Made by a program: the position numbers and the translations under genes
In this document: one piece after another, positions 30,573 through 40,461 of the stretch
Layout: the number at the start of each line of letters is the position of its first letter
Numbering within the stretch: position 1 is the first letter of the stretch
DNA from: Melanopsichium pennsylvanicum
Taxonomy: Eukaryota > Basidiomycota > Ustilaginomycetes > Ustilaginales
Assembly: GCA_900208305.1 (NCBI GenBank)
Contig: OAPG01000004.1
Coordinates: 248,001-312,000, forward strand
DNA: 64,000 nucleotides
Direction of reading: 5' to 3'
The notes under the pieces: model-generated
Seen by the model: only the letters and a program-made list of their open reading frames with translations
Databases searched by the model: none
Told to the model about the DNA's origin: nothing

Positions 30573-31419
30573 ATGGATCTCGAGTCCATCCCTCCCATAA
30601 CCGGCGCCTGGGCCGCCCTAACCCTAGCAGTAGCAGTACTCGAACATACACATACCATCTCGTCTTACCAGCTATTCTATACACCAACCCTCGTATTTCG
30701 CAAACATCAATACTGGCGCCTTATCACCACTTTTCTTTATTTCGGTCCTTTGGGTCTCGATTTTATATTCCACCTCTTCTTCTTTATGCGATATAGTCGC
30801 ATGTTGGAAGAAAACTCTTTTGGTGGTCGTTCAGGCGCTAGGGCGGGATACGTTACTTTACTCTTATTCGCCGCCACTTGCTTACTAATCATAAGTCCTT
30901 TGACAGCACAGCCATTCTTGGGAAGCCCGTTGGCGTTTGTACTCGTGTACATTTGGGCGAGGAGGAATAGACACGTAAGATTGAGCTTGTTCGGTTTGGT
31001 CACAGTCACGGCTCCCTACTTACCCTGGGCACTGGTGCTGTTTGGATGGGGTCTGCATGGAAGTTTGAGAGCTGTGATTGGAGATTTGGCCGGTTTGGCT
31101 GTTGGACATTTGTGTAAGTATACATACTCATCAATCCTTCCATAAAGATCTTGAAACGGCTGCTGACTGAGATCCTTTTCGTTGACTCGACTCTGACGAT
31201 ACCATAAAACAAATAGATTATTTCTTGGTAGACGTTTGGCCCAGAGAGTTTAGATCGGGTGGAAGAAATCTACTCGCCACACCAAACTTTCTGTAAGTAT
31301 AGGTTTTCGGTTCGCACCAGCTCAAAGCTGTCAAAGGTAATTTGCACTGGACTTACTCCCGAATGCTGCTCCTCTTCCACGATAGCGTCCGGCTTCTCGA
31401 TGGACCAATCGGAAACTAG
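30573..31419 (+). CDS. Derlin, ER-associated degradation (3 exons)
   Basis: Model: exons 30573-31113, 31217-31292 and 31386-31419, introns of 103 and 93 bp (GTAAGT..ATAG and GTAAGT..ATAG), 216 residues. The sequence shows the Derlin pattern: an N-terminal PPITGAWAALTLAV segment, the WRLITTFLYFG block, FHLFFFMRYSRMLEENSF (the WR..FF/R.LE region) and, across the exon 1/2 junction, GHLYYFLVDVWPREF, close to the Derlin GH.YYFLEDV.P motif. Exon 3 completes TPNFLVRLLDGPIGN, whose TP.FL.RL ending is typical. Derlins are catalytically dead rhomboids that help retrotranslocate misfolded ER proteins with the Hrd1 complex. The exon 3 acceptor was chosen because the nearest AG would give an implausible 28-bp intron. 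The protein is compact, lacking a long SHP-box tail. Confidence 0.88.
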
Positions 31420-31589
31420 CAAGTTTGCTCCATGGCACTTGCTCTTAGCTACGTCCCCTGACTATGTTCCCGCTCATTTGTAATACCACATCACTCCCAG
31501 CAACGCATTGCACAGCATTTCGTCACACCACGCTATCCATCTGCTGTATCATCTCCGCGTGTGATTATCCAACAACACGGATGAGCTTT

Positions 31590-34391
31590 CTACTTGAGCG
31601 GAATCATCTTTTGCGCAACTATCTCGAGGATCTCGCTCGATATCAATCCTTTATTCTTAACTTGTTTCGCCACAGAGATCCAAACCTCACCATGTTTCGG
31701 CCTCGCCTTGTCGACCCCAACTTTGACTCTTTTCTTCTCCTCCTCCGTCCCGTGCATCAATTCAAACTTGTACCACATACCCCAACCATCCCCCCAGTCC
31801 CCACTGTTGGGCTCGGTACTCCTCATGAACCATTTCCTCGCCTGCTGATGTTTTCCTTCCAACCAAAACTGTTGAGCCACAACACTGATCACTCTAGCAT
31901 CGTCGCCTGTCTTTTTCAACGCGTCCGTCATCTTGCTCTTCCTGCCTGGGCGAGGTTCAAACGCTATAGCGAGCGCCCAAAGTGCGCCAGATGTGGGAAG
32001 TTGTTGAAGCGCTCGGGAAAGCAGGGTCTTTGCTTGGGGTAGCGAACCAGATCTCTCTTCTACCGAAACGGATTCAGCCCAGATAGATTCCGAAGTGGTA
32101 TTGTGCAGTCGAGCCTTTTCCAGCAGCGCTCGAGACCGAATGACGAGATTCGCTTCCTCTTCCAATCGGCTAGCCAGCACCCATAGCCTTGAAGAATGCG
32201 GACACTGTCGAAGTCCTCGAGAAAAGTATTCTCGTGCCTCCTTGACGCCCTGTGCTGGATCAAACGCAAGTGTTCGCTTTAGCTGCCCACCCATCATGTA
32301 AAGCTTGTCGAAGTCGGGAAACTTGTTGATCGCCTCGTCCACCAACTCGAGTGCCTGTGCAGCAGATCCGTGGTCACGTTCGAATACTGCACTCTTCAAC
32401 CAAACCCTTGCAGACCCTACTTCAACTCGCGCCCTCTCGAGCAATTTCCCTGCTGCGCCCTTTGCTCCGTGGTCACTCTCGAGCTGTGCTGCAGCCAAAG
32501 AAATCCTTTCGGAGCCAATGTTGGCGTCAAACGCTCGGATCAGCACTTTTCGTGCACCCGCAATGTCCCCGAAACCAGCAAACAGAGCCGGATACGTTAG
32601 CCAGAGATCTTCTGTGTTAGGACAATTCGACACTGCTCGTTCCAAGAGTGCGGCCGTTGATTCTTTCGTGCCGTGCCTTTGTTCAAGCTCGATCGCTTGC
32701 ATCCAGATGGAAGGCTTGTCAGGGAAGCTTTGGAGCGTATATGTAAGGATGCTGCGGGCGGTGTTGATGCAGCCTCGAGAGAGCGCAGATGCCGCGTCCA
32801 AAGTCCATACCGAGCGTTTGTCTTCTTCTTCAATGTCTTGCTCAATCGTCGCTTTGACGATTGCTGAGCATACCATTGGAGATCCATCTTGTTCCACCCG
32901 TTCTGCCTCGGAAAGCCACTGATCACGAGAGAGCTCCACACCAGCCTTGCGCAAAGCCTTGACCGCAGCAGCAATCGTCTTATCCACCTTAACTTCTTCC
33001 TGCTCTGTTTCCTCCAGCAGCCTCGCAGCTGCTATCCAAATCTCGTGCGAGGTGGGTATAGCCTTTCTCGCCTCGTTCAACACCTTCTTGGCATCATTTG
33101 AAATCGATAGTCTCGCAAGCGCTAGCCAAAGCTCCACGCTCGATGGCACCGCAGACACAGCGCCTGACAAAAGGATTCTTGCGTCCTCTGGGTTCTCCTC
33201 TAAAGAAACGAGTTCTTTCCAAAGTTTGACACTTTCGGGGATGTATTCCAAGCTCTTGCGCAACACGCGCTTCTTTGACTCGGGGTCGCTTTCCAGCTCT
33301 ACCGCCTTGAGCCAGATATTGACGGATTGGGAGCAGTGTTTGACACTCTGGGCCAAGATCACCTTTGCATTCTCTGGAGTGTTGAGCCGGGCGGATTCCA
33401 ACCAAACGTCTTCTGCTTTGGGGCATTGCTCGCAGCCTTGTGCGATGACTCGACGAGCGGTAGACATTTTGCCTGCATGTTCTTCGAGTCGGGCTGCTGC
33501 GATCCAGCCTGGGGAATGATGCGGGTTCGTTTTGATGACGCTATCCAGCAGCGTACGTGCTTTCTTGATGTCACCAATTTCAGCGTTACTTTTGATTACT
33601 GAAGAGGAGAGTTCGGTCAAGTAACCTTGAGGGTCGATCGAGGTTGCGGTTCCTGGAGTGGTGGACGACGAGAGAGAGTCGAGTTGGTGGGAGAGAACCT
33701 TGTTTCGTGCTTCTCCGATTTCTGCCAGAGAAGAAATGGTACCACCGTCATTACCAGGGGCATTGTCCATCTGATCTGCTGTGAGGGATGCTTCTACCGC
33801 ATTCCTATCACGATTTCCGACCAGAATGGTGTCGCTGATCGCGAATGAGCGCGTGTTGCGAGCCTCACGTTTGGCTGCGGCTTTGCGCCTTTTGCCCGTG
33901 ACGGATCCTGATTCAGTCAGACTCGCCCACTCGTCCTCTGTCACGCTGGAGAGGCCTCGTTTGAGGTCGGCGAACTGTGCTCCTATCCGAGGCTTCTCCA
34001 GGCGCTCCTTTTCGCGCTCTTCCTTCTCTCTAGCTTCTCTGAACTTTTTTCGCCGCAGATCCATTCGTGCATCGACGGACTCCCAGATCCGATCGGCTTC
34101 TTCGTCGTCTTTCTCGTACACTCCCCCGGCGAACAGAGCGGTTTCGTTTTCGGGATCCTGAAAACGCCCTTCTTCTTCCTCGTCTTTGCCATCATCATCC
34201 ACCTCATCGTCATTTTCGGAGGCGGCACCACTGGTGTACGGTTTGCCTGGATTTGTCGAAGATGTAGGGAGTCGGGCTGGTCCAATATCAGCTCTAGTGG
34301 TGAACCCTGATGCTCCTCTTCCGAGACCGGCCACATAGCCTGCAGGGGCTTGCATGGAGAGAAACGCAAGCTTATTCGGTTTGTCCGCCAT
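31590..34391 (-). CDS. PRP6: U4/U6.U5 tri-snRNP splicing factor Prp6 (Prp1)
   Basis: A 933-residue protein. The N-terminal region has the PRP1 domain: AGYVAGLGRGASGFTTRADIGPAR, followed by DPENETALFAGGVYEKDDEEADRIWESVD, which is highly conserved in Prp6/PRPF6. From about residue 260 it is an array of HAT/TPR helices with repeated W...A..E signatures, for example PGWIAAARLEEHAGK, EDVWLESARLN and SVELWLALARL. Prp6 bridges the U5 and U4/U6 particles in the tri-snRNP. Length fits the family. A single exon runs from ATG 34389-34391. The 3' end lies 170 bp from the Derlin stop on the opposite strand. With the Prp24-like gene this is the second U4/U6 factor in the window, with no sign of co-regulation. 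Confidence 0.93.
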   Translation of the reverse strand: MADKPNKLAFLSMQAPAGYVAGLGRGASGFTTRADIGPARLPTSSTNPGKPYTSGAASENDDEVDDDGKDEEEEGRFQDPENETALFAGGVYEKDDEEADRIWESVDARMDLRRKKFREAREKEEREKERLEKPRIGAQFADLKRGLSSVTEDEWASLTESGSVTGKRRKAAAKREARNTRSFAISDTILVGNRDRNAVEASLTADQMDNAPGNDGGTISSLAEIGEARNKVLSHQLDSLSSSTTPGTATSIDPQGYLTELSSSVIKSNAEIGDIKKARTLLDSVIKTNPHHSPGWIAAARLEEHAGKMSTARRVIAQGCEQCPKAEDVWLESARLNTPENAKVILAQSVKHCSQSVNIWLKAVELESDPESKKRVLRKSLEYIPESVKLWKELVSLEENPEDARILLSGAVSAVPSSVELWLALARLSISNDAKKVLNEARKAIPTSHEIWIAAARLLEETEQEEVKVDKTIAAAVKALRKAGVELSRDQWLSEAERVEQDGSPMVCSAIVKATIEQDIEEEDKRSVWTLDAASALSRGCINTARSILTYTLQSFPDKPSIWMQAIELEQRHGTKESTAALLERAVSNCPNTEDLWLTYPALFAGFGDIAGARKVLIRAFDANIGSERISLAAAQLESDHGAKGAAGKLLERARVEVGSARVWLKSAVFERDHGSAAQALELVDEAINKFPDFDKLYMMGGQLKRTLAFDPAQGVKEAREYFSRGLRQCPHSSRLWVLASRLEEEANLVIRSRALLEKARLHNTTSESIWAESVSVEERSGSLPQAKTLLSRALQQLPTSGALWALAIAFEPRPGRKSKMTDALKKTGDDARVISVVAQQFWLEGKHQQARKWFMRSTEPNSGDWGDGWGMWYKFELMHGTEEEKKRVKVGVDKARPKHGEVWISVAKQVKNKGLISSEILEIVAQKMIPLK

Positions 34392-34976
34392 GCTGGGCCA
34401 CAGAATTTGACGCTGCTGGAAGGCAACGTGTGAAAGAAGGTCTGAACAGTATTGGCGGTGATGATGAAGATGGTGATGGTATGTGAAATGACGGCTAAAT
34501 TGGAAGAATGGTGATACAAGTGTACTGGAAATTTACTGTACGTCATGGGCCTTGTATTTCTTCAAATTCCATCGAGCCACGCGCTGAGCCGCGGGAAGTC
34601 ATTCGGTGGTGGGACACACCTTTCAGGGTCCAGAGGTACACCTTATACTTCTTGCTTCATGCGATTCACATTGTAATTTACAGTACAGCGTACTACAGTC
34701 GTCAGGCTCCTAGAACATGTTGCAAATAGACATTCTTCAACAAGCTGGTGAATAAAGTCAGCTAGGGCTGCCGGCAGTCTCACAAACAAGACAGAGTGCG
34801 GGAGATCATTCACATGGTATTACGAGAAAGAGAATGAACAAAGAACTGACGACATGCAAACAATGGACAACATAAGCAATGCGACGAGATCAACAGTACG
34901 GTACAAGCAGAGAACGAAGCAGAGAAGCCGTGCAGCCGTAGCCTATGGGCAGCAGAGCTGATCAGACCCCAGACGT
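34392..34976. other. Intergenic region with a palindromic TACAGTAAATT element
   Basis: About 585 bp between Prp6 (-) and the HSF-type gene (-). The near-palindrome GTACTGGAAATTTACTGTAC is at 34522-34541, a related element at about 34671-34698, and CAGTACGGTAC at 34893-34903. No coding frame is supported. Confidence 0.55.
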
Positions 34977-37739
34977 TTAAAGCGCAAAGTCCTCCTCATC
35001 AGTATCGTCAGCCGCAAGCGAGGTGTCCGCTTCCAGACTCCTTGGCAAGGTTCCATTGCCTGCCGACTTCTTGGGCTTCTTGCTGCTTCTAGGCTTCATG
35101 GTTGGCAAGAGCTCCTCTCTGCCCCTCAAGAACCTCGGGTGGGCAAAGCTGGAATGAGCCCCATACAGCTGTATTGCGGTGTTCAACGTGCTCCCTCCTC
35201 CACTTCCGCCGAGCTCCGCCCGCTTGGCCGCGGCCACCTTCATCTCTGCCGCGTCCAACAACCTCGACGATGGGATCCTCTGGAAACCGTACAGGTTGAG
35301 TTGACGGATGAAACTTGCATTGTTGCCGTGCTTAAACAGCCTCGGTAGAACGTCCGCTGCGAACTCGTTGGCTACTTCCGGTTCGCTGGACAGAATGATC
35401 GATGTGCCCGCCTCGTCCCATCGGATGTACTTGCTGTATTGCGCGGGATTGATCATGAGATGCCAGAGCTTCGAAATGAAGGCAGAGCAGCTAGCCGCCC
35501 CACCGAGGCGATCTCGGATAGCTGCTACTTGGGCTGTCTCGTCCGTGTTACCGGTGGCACCAGTGTTACTGGTCGATCTTGCCCCAGCTTTGCTCGACGA
35601 GTTCTTGCGAATGGACGAGGAGGCATCGCCAATTTCGGTGACTTCCGAAGCCATGCTATCGGATCGCTCGTGCTTCTCAAAGTGAGAGGCAAGGGTAGAT
35701 GCATAGCCACTGGAGTCCTTGCGTGCGCCGTAGCTCTGAGAGTAGCGAGGGGACTGGCTGTAGGCACCTCCTTGAGGGGGCCCGTAGTAGCTGCCAGTGC
35801 CGTGAAGGCCACGAGCTCCAGCAGCGTAGGGAGAGCCTGAACTGGCACCGTATGGAGACTGGCTTAGACGGTCACTGCTGCCTTCCTCAGGACTACGAGC
35901 CGAAGCTGCGCTGTTACCAAAGCGAGGTGAAGTGGACAGTGTACCGGCTGCATAGGCAGGTGCAGCGAGACCATTGCCCAAACTGCTTCCTCGTCTGTGT
36001 GCTGGTCGATTCAGTGGCGCGTTGGAGCCAGGGGAGTAAGCCAGTCCCATCGAAGCGCTCAGCGGGCCGGTTGTTGCAGATGGAGACGTTGCGTATGGAT
36101 GGTGCCGGAGTGGTGCGAGGCCACCAGCTGAGGCATGTCGGTCCGAGCTGTACTGACGGCTGAGGCTGACAGGGATGTTGGCGTTGCTCATCACTGGCGA
36201 GCGGCTTGCGTCAAGGGGATGGCCCTTTGCGAGGGTGGAAAAGTTGCCTGGGCTCATCTGGAAAGTGAGCCCCGGGCTGGCATTCGTGGGATTAGCTCCA
36301 AAGCTGGATGCGGTGCTTCCAATGCTGGGATCGCCCTTCGCAGCCAGACTTTGACGCATTCGAGCCTGGTAAGAGGCGCTGTACGCATCGTAGGTGTAGT
36401 CGGCTTCATCTTCGGTAGCGTCGTCATCGTCCATGCGCATTTCCTCGTCGGTCTCATCGTCATCCACCACGTTGACAGATCGGCTGACCCTGTCCTCGTT
36501 GCCGTACCTCGACCTGGACCTCGAGCGAGACTCATTGCGGTGATTTGAAGTCAAGCTTGATGAAGTAGGTGTACGGGCGTAAGGATGATCACGCCCGAAA
36601 CTGGACGAGTAGGTGTAGCTGCTGGGACCCGGCGCACCAAAAGAAGGACGAGCGTGCTTGTTGTACGAGTAGCGTCGCTGCTTCATGGCGGCTGCAGCCA
36701 CGTCCGCAGAGGACGAAAGAGTACCGCTGCTGTGGTGGTGCGAGCGCGAAGGCCTGCGTGCGCTGGCCGAGCTTGGCGATCCCCTGGCTTCGTTGTTGCC
36801 GCCAAGCGATAGCTTGCCGAGGGATGCAGTAGCCCAGCTGGGGCTCATAATGGCGCTGGGATTGGCAGCAGCCTTGGAAGGAGGCATCGCCTCGTGCAGT
36901 TCAGGCGAGGGAACATCGCCATCCTGCAGTTCTTTGGGGCCGAAGCACGGACTGGAGAAAGCAAAGACCTCGTCACCGTCCAACTCAATGCCTGGCTCTG
37001 CTGTCGCTCGGTCTGTTTGCATCGAACCTCGTGCGTGTCTAGACGCCGGCTTGCCAAAGCTATCGTCGTCTTCATCCTCGTCGTCTTCGAGGGCAGGACC
37101 ACGCATGCGCATCGCAGAGGTCTTGAAGGAAGTGCTGAGCGAAGGCTTGTTGAAGCTGGTGTAGCTATACTTTCGACCGGCCGAGATCGAATAGAGATGA
37201 GGATCGGTGCTTCTGCTCGGAGACCAAGCGCTAGATGTGATGGAGGTGGGTCCGCTCGAGATACTGGAGCCTTGCAATATCGAATAGCGTGGGGAGAGCA
37301 TGTTTGCATTCAGAGGTGGCAACCGGACGGATGCGCTGTGGGGAGACTGAGACGCTTTGTGAGGTGCCGCGGAGGGAGCGTCAGGAGGTGTGGGGACATC
37401 GTTTGGAGAGCGGGAAGGGTGCGACCCCATAGCAACTGGTTCGTGTTTCTGGAAGGTGCTGGGGATGGGCAACGGTAATGGAGATGCTTCGGCCATGTCA
37501 GAGTCGCCATCGTCGTGGATCGTCTTTGTGAAACCGACAGATCGTCCTGTGAGAGCAGCGTTCAAGCTCGAGTTGGAGAGACGCATCTTAGGAGAGAGGG
37601 CCTGATGAGCGACGGCGAGAGCGTTGACATCGTTAGTTGCTGGAGCCGAAGCTGTAGGCACCGAGAAGCCAGTCTGACGGAAGGTCGGGGAAGACTGTGC
37701 ATTGGGGCGGGGCGCGCGAGGTTCTGTGTCGACCGACAT
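34977..37739 (-). CDS. HSF-type transcription factor with C-terminal DNA-binding domain
   Basis: A 920-residue protein. The first about 745 residues are disordered and low-complexity: Ser/Pro/Ala/Gly/Tyr-rich, with an acidic patch (DEEMRMDDDDATEDEAD). The HSF winged-helix domain follows at about 748-880: SAFISKLWHLMINPAQYSKYIRW, LPRLFKHGNNASFIRQLNLYGFQRI and the extension FAHPRFLRGREELL. A basic KPRSSKKPKK stretch just after it may act as nuclear signal. No heptad-repeat oligomerisation region is evident after the domain, unlike canonical Hsf1, where the domain is N-terminal and trimerises. Family relatives include Hsf1, Sfl1, Mga1 and Skn7; I cannot assign one. The frame opens at a TTG (37749-37751), so the first ATG, 37737-37739, is used. 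An additional upstream exon is not excluded. Confidence 0.82.
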   Translation of the reverse strand: MSVDTEPRAPRPNAQSSPTFRQTGFSVPTASAPATNDVNALAVAHQALSPKMRLSNSSLNAALTGRSVGFTKTIHDDGDSDMAEASPLPLPIPSTFQKHEPVAMGSHPSRSPNDVPTPPDAPSAAPHKASQSPHSASVRLPPLNANMLSPRYSILQGSSISSGPTSITSSAWSPSRSTDPHLYSISAGRKYSYTSFNKPSLSTSFKTSAMRMRGPALEDDEDEDDDSFGKPASRHARGSMQTDRATAEPGIELDGDEVFAFSSPCFGPKELQDGDVPSPELHEAMPPSKAAANPSAIMSPSWATASLGKLSLGGNNEARGSPSSASARRPSRSHHHSSGTLSSSADVAAAAMKQRRYSYNKHARPSFGAPGPSSYTYSSSFGRDHPYARTPTSSSLTSNHRNESRSRSRSRYGNEDRVSRSVNVVDDDETDEEMRMDDDDATEDEADYTYDAYSASYQARMRQSLAAKGDPSIGSTASSFGANPTNASPGLTFQMSPGNFSTLAKGHPLDASRSPVMSNANIPVSLSRQYSSDRHASAGGLAPLRHHPYATSPSATTGPLSASMGLAYSPGSNAPLNRPAHRRGSSLGNGLAAPAYAAGTLSTSPRFGNSAASARSPEEGSSDRLSQSPYGASSGSPYAAGARGLHGTGSYYGPPQGGAYSQSPRYSQSYGARKDSSGYASTLASHFEKHERSDSMASEVTEIGDASSSIRKNSSSKAGARSTSNTGATGNTDETAQVAAIRDRLGGAASCSAFISKLWHLMINPAQYSKYIRWDEAGTSIILSSEPEVANEFAADVLPRLFKHGNNASFIRQLNLYGFQRIPSSRLLDAAEMKVAAAKRAELGGSGGGSTLNTAIQLYGAHSSFAHPRFLRGREELLPTMKPRSSKKPKKSAGNGTLPRSLEADTSLAADDTDEEDFAL

Positions 37740-40461
37740 CGTTGGCGGCAAATTCTGACCTGTGAGGATGGTATGCCGTAAGCCGAAATGCCTTGATTAG
37801 GCTGAGGCTCGGTGTGGAGAGCAGCTTCTGCTTGAGCAGATGGATGGGCGTAGAAGATCTCCAGGACACGCACTAGCCGAACGCACCAGTCGTGTTGAAT
37901 GGTACGCGGATCGAGTCGAATCGAATCGAATCGAATATGAGAGTGATGAATAAAGGGTTGGCTCGATGTGAGTTCGAAGGTAGAATGAAAAGTCGGAGGT
38001 TTGTGATGATGATGGTGATAGATTGAGGAATGGAGGAAGAGAAGGAGCCGAGCGGTCTGATTGGGCGAGGAAGAAGGCGAGAGCAGCAGTTGCAGTAGCA
38101 ACGGAGGCGAGAGCGCGAAGGAACCTGGCTTAATCATGCTCTGGAAGGCGTGAGCTGCTCAGCACATACAGTAAAGTACAAACTACCGTACACTCACACA
38201 CACACACACACACACACGCACGCACCCACGCCGTGCAGTGTTGGGCAGGAACATGAGGTGTGCAGGTGTGCAGCCAACACGATTCTGGAAGCAGAAACAA
38301 GGCACTTGCTCAGTGTGTTTCGAACTGAGCGCTCAGCCAACTCGACCTCCCTCTTTTTCTCATAGTGTGTGAGTCTGTGGTAGGGTTCGAAGATCCGGAA
38401 GAGTACGCGCGCTCTTGTGGGGAACGCAGCTCCTTTTTCCCTCGCACGCAGCTGACCCTATTGTTCGCGCCATCCGATAACCAAATCCTCCGTCGCATTC
38501 TCCGGCCCATTTCGACGTCCCTCTCTCTCTGACTCGACCTCAAGCTGAGGGCTGCCTCCGATTCGATCATTACAGCATTGCTCTGGTCTAAAGCCCAAAT
38601 CCAAAGGGATGTTAGCCATCCATAATCACCTAGCCAAGACGGATAGTCTTTTGGGGCGAGCTGCACCTTTGAGTCGCACATTTCGTGTTCAAAGAGCGAC
38701 TTGTGATTTCGAAGCTTGCCAGAGCTTTGGGTGGCTGACCGTCATCTCCAAATGGAACCGGCCCCTGCTGCCCCTTGGCTGACTTGCCCCCTTTTGGTCC
38801 TTAAGACCTCAAGATCAGTTGCAGCTCAAAGAAGGATCAGGATTAGAAAGATGCTGCCCCTTCACCCCCGTGCTCACGACTTGGAGCCGAGCCAAGGGGG
38901 GGAAGTTGAGCCACCCGCTCAACTATCTCGTCAAAAGGGGCTCAATTCTGGACGACGCGTGATGCGTGCGTCTGTGCAGATGTGCAGCTGTGCAGCTGTG
39001 TGCATTTGATTTTTGCTTGCGTTAAGAGGTTGGGCGCTTCGGCAGTCTTGTCCGGGCTTTTACTCTTTCCGGTAACAATCAGCCCAAAGTGGAGTCACTA
39101 ACCAAGTGCCTAGGGTGTTGCGTCAGCTGGTGCCTGCCTGACGCGTCCTCATGCGATGGTTAACAAAGTACTCGGCAGCTGGCAAGTTTGCACCGCCCTC
39201 AAGATAAGCCAACTCGGGATCGCTCATCGCAACCTCTTCCATTGATCCACATGACTTGCTACAGTTGCTGTGTTCTGCTCGTCATACAGCCGCAATGACT
39301 CACAATCTCGAGCTCTGCGCACCACGAAACTGAGACCGCTGTTCACTTGCCTTTGGCGCCACCCGACAATTACTACCAAAGAAAAATCCACGACCCATCC
39401 AAATAGCTGCAATGGTGTATGATGCGGCAGCATTCTCAACTCGCATTCCTTCCTGCCTTTGTCAATCTGACGTCAATCTGACATGATATCGAATCGACTA
39501 GCTAGACTCTCGAATACGATTGTAAAATAGGTAGGATTACGCTTCACTGCGTAGGCGAGCGTTCAAAGTCGTGGATGGCGAGAACAGGCCAAGGAACAAA
39601 GTCCGGGGTCGAATCCATCGACAGATTCTAGACTCGACTCCTTTGCCGATGTGTGGATCGATCGACGTGGACCCTGATATTCAATTTTCTTGGGCCCTCT
39701 CCTTGACTCGTATTAATTGAGTTGCAATGACAATTCGATCTAACATTTTAAAAACTTCAAAAAGACGCGTGATTCTCGCACGGAATTTGGTGAGTGTGAC
39801 TAAAGGAAAGTGACACTTTGCTGCTGTGGCAGTACGGTGCTGCTGTGTCGCAGAAGAAAAAGAAAGAAAGAAAAAAAAAATCCAAAACTTCTTCTTGATC
39901 ACACAGAGAGTGGGCACAGTATGGAGTCGGGTGTCCAATTTGCGTGTTGTGTGTAAATTGTAATTTTATATGAACAATGACACTTTGTCTTGTGACTTTT
40001 ACCTGCTTTTTGTCACCTGCACTTTCTTCCGATTATCATTGCTTCGACACTTTGTCTCCACCTCGTCACCCTTTGTTTCCTAGCTCACCATTCTTATTCA
40101 ATTTCGGCTCTCATCTGAAAGCGTATTTCACCCTACTTTGTAATACACCGTCGTTTCAAAAACGTAGCTTCAAGGAGTTTAGTAGTCACTTTTGCGACAC
40201 TCCAACTTGCTTCTGTAAACCTTCATTCCAGCAATCTGAACTTCACCCTTCGATTCACCAGCTCACTCAGCAGCAGAAGCAGCAGCATCATCATCATCAT
40301 CATCAAAGACAGCACTCATGTCGGCGTAGCCTTACTATTGTCTTTCGATCTCATTCACCAAAACTCTGGACGCCCGTTCAACACGTTCTGCAAAGCAATT
40401 GGATTCGTAGGTCTGTCCAAGAGAATCGACAAGCCAGCTCCACTGGTGCATTATTTTGGTC
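37740..40461. other. Long divergent region between the HSF-type and exportin-T genes
   Basis: About 2.7 kb. Upstream of the HSF-type gene, an ATG-initiated 191-codon frame (38137 down to 37562, -) overlaps its start in another frame. Upstream of exportin-T, an ATG-initiated frame (39977-40594, +) overlaps that start. Both look like leader sequence with low-complexity content. A (CA)n tract lies at 38192-38220, and the motif ATACAGTAAAGTACA at 38166-38180. Between 38700 and 39970 I see no supported feature. Confidence 0.5.
38192..38220. repeat. CA dinucleotide microsatellite
   Basis: A run of about 13 CA units followed by a few GCAC variants, just downstream of a TACAGTAAAGTACA motif. Confidence 0.8.

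Noticed and set aside
31293..31320. Nearest acceptor for Derlin intron 2, with read-through to a stop at 31483
   Set aside because: The intron would be only 28 bp and the tail would not resemble Derlins. The acceptor at 31384-31385 gives a 93-bp intron and the conserved TPNFLVRLL ending.
38385..38400. GGTTCGAAGATCC resembling a tRNA B box
   Set aside because: No matching A box, anticodon stem or acceptor stem could be formed around it. A similar hit at 39605 failed in the same way.
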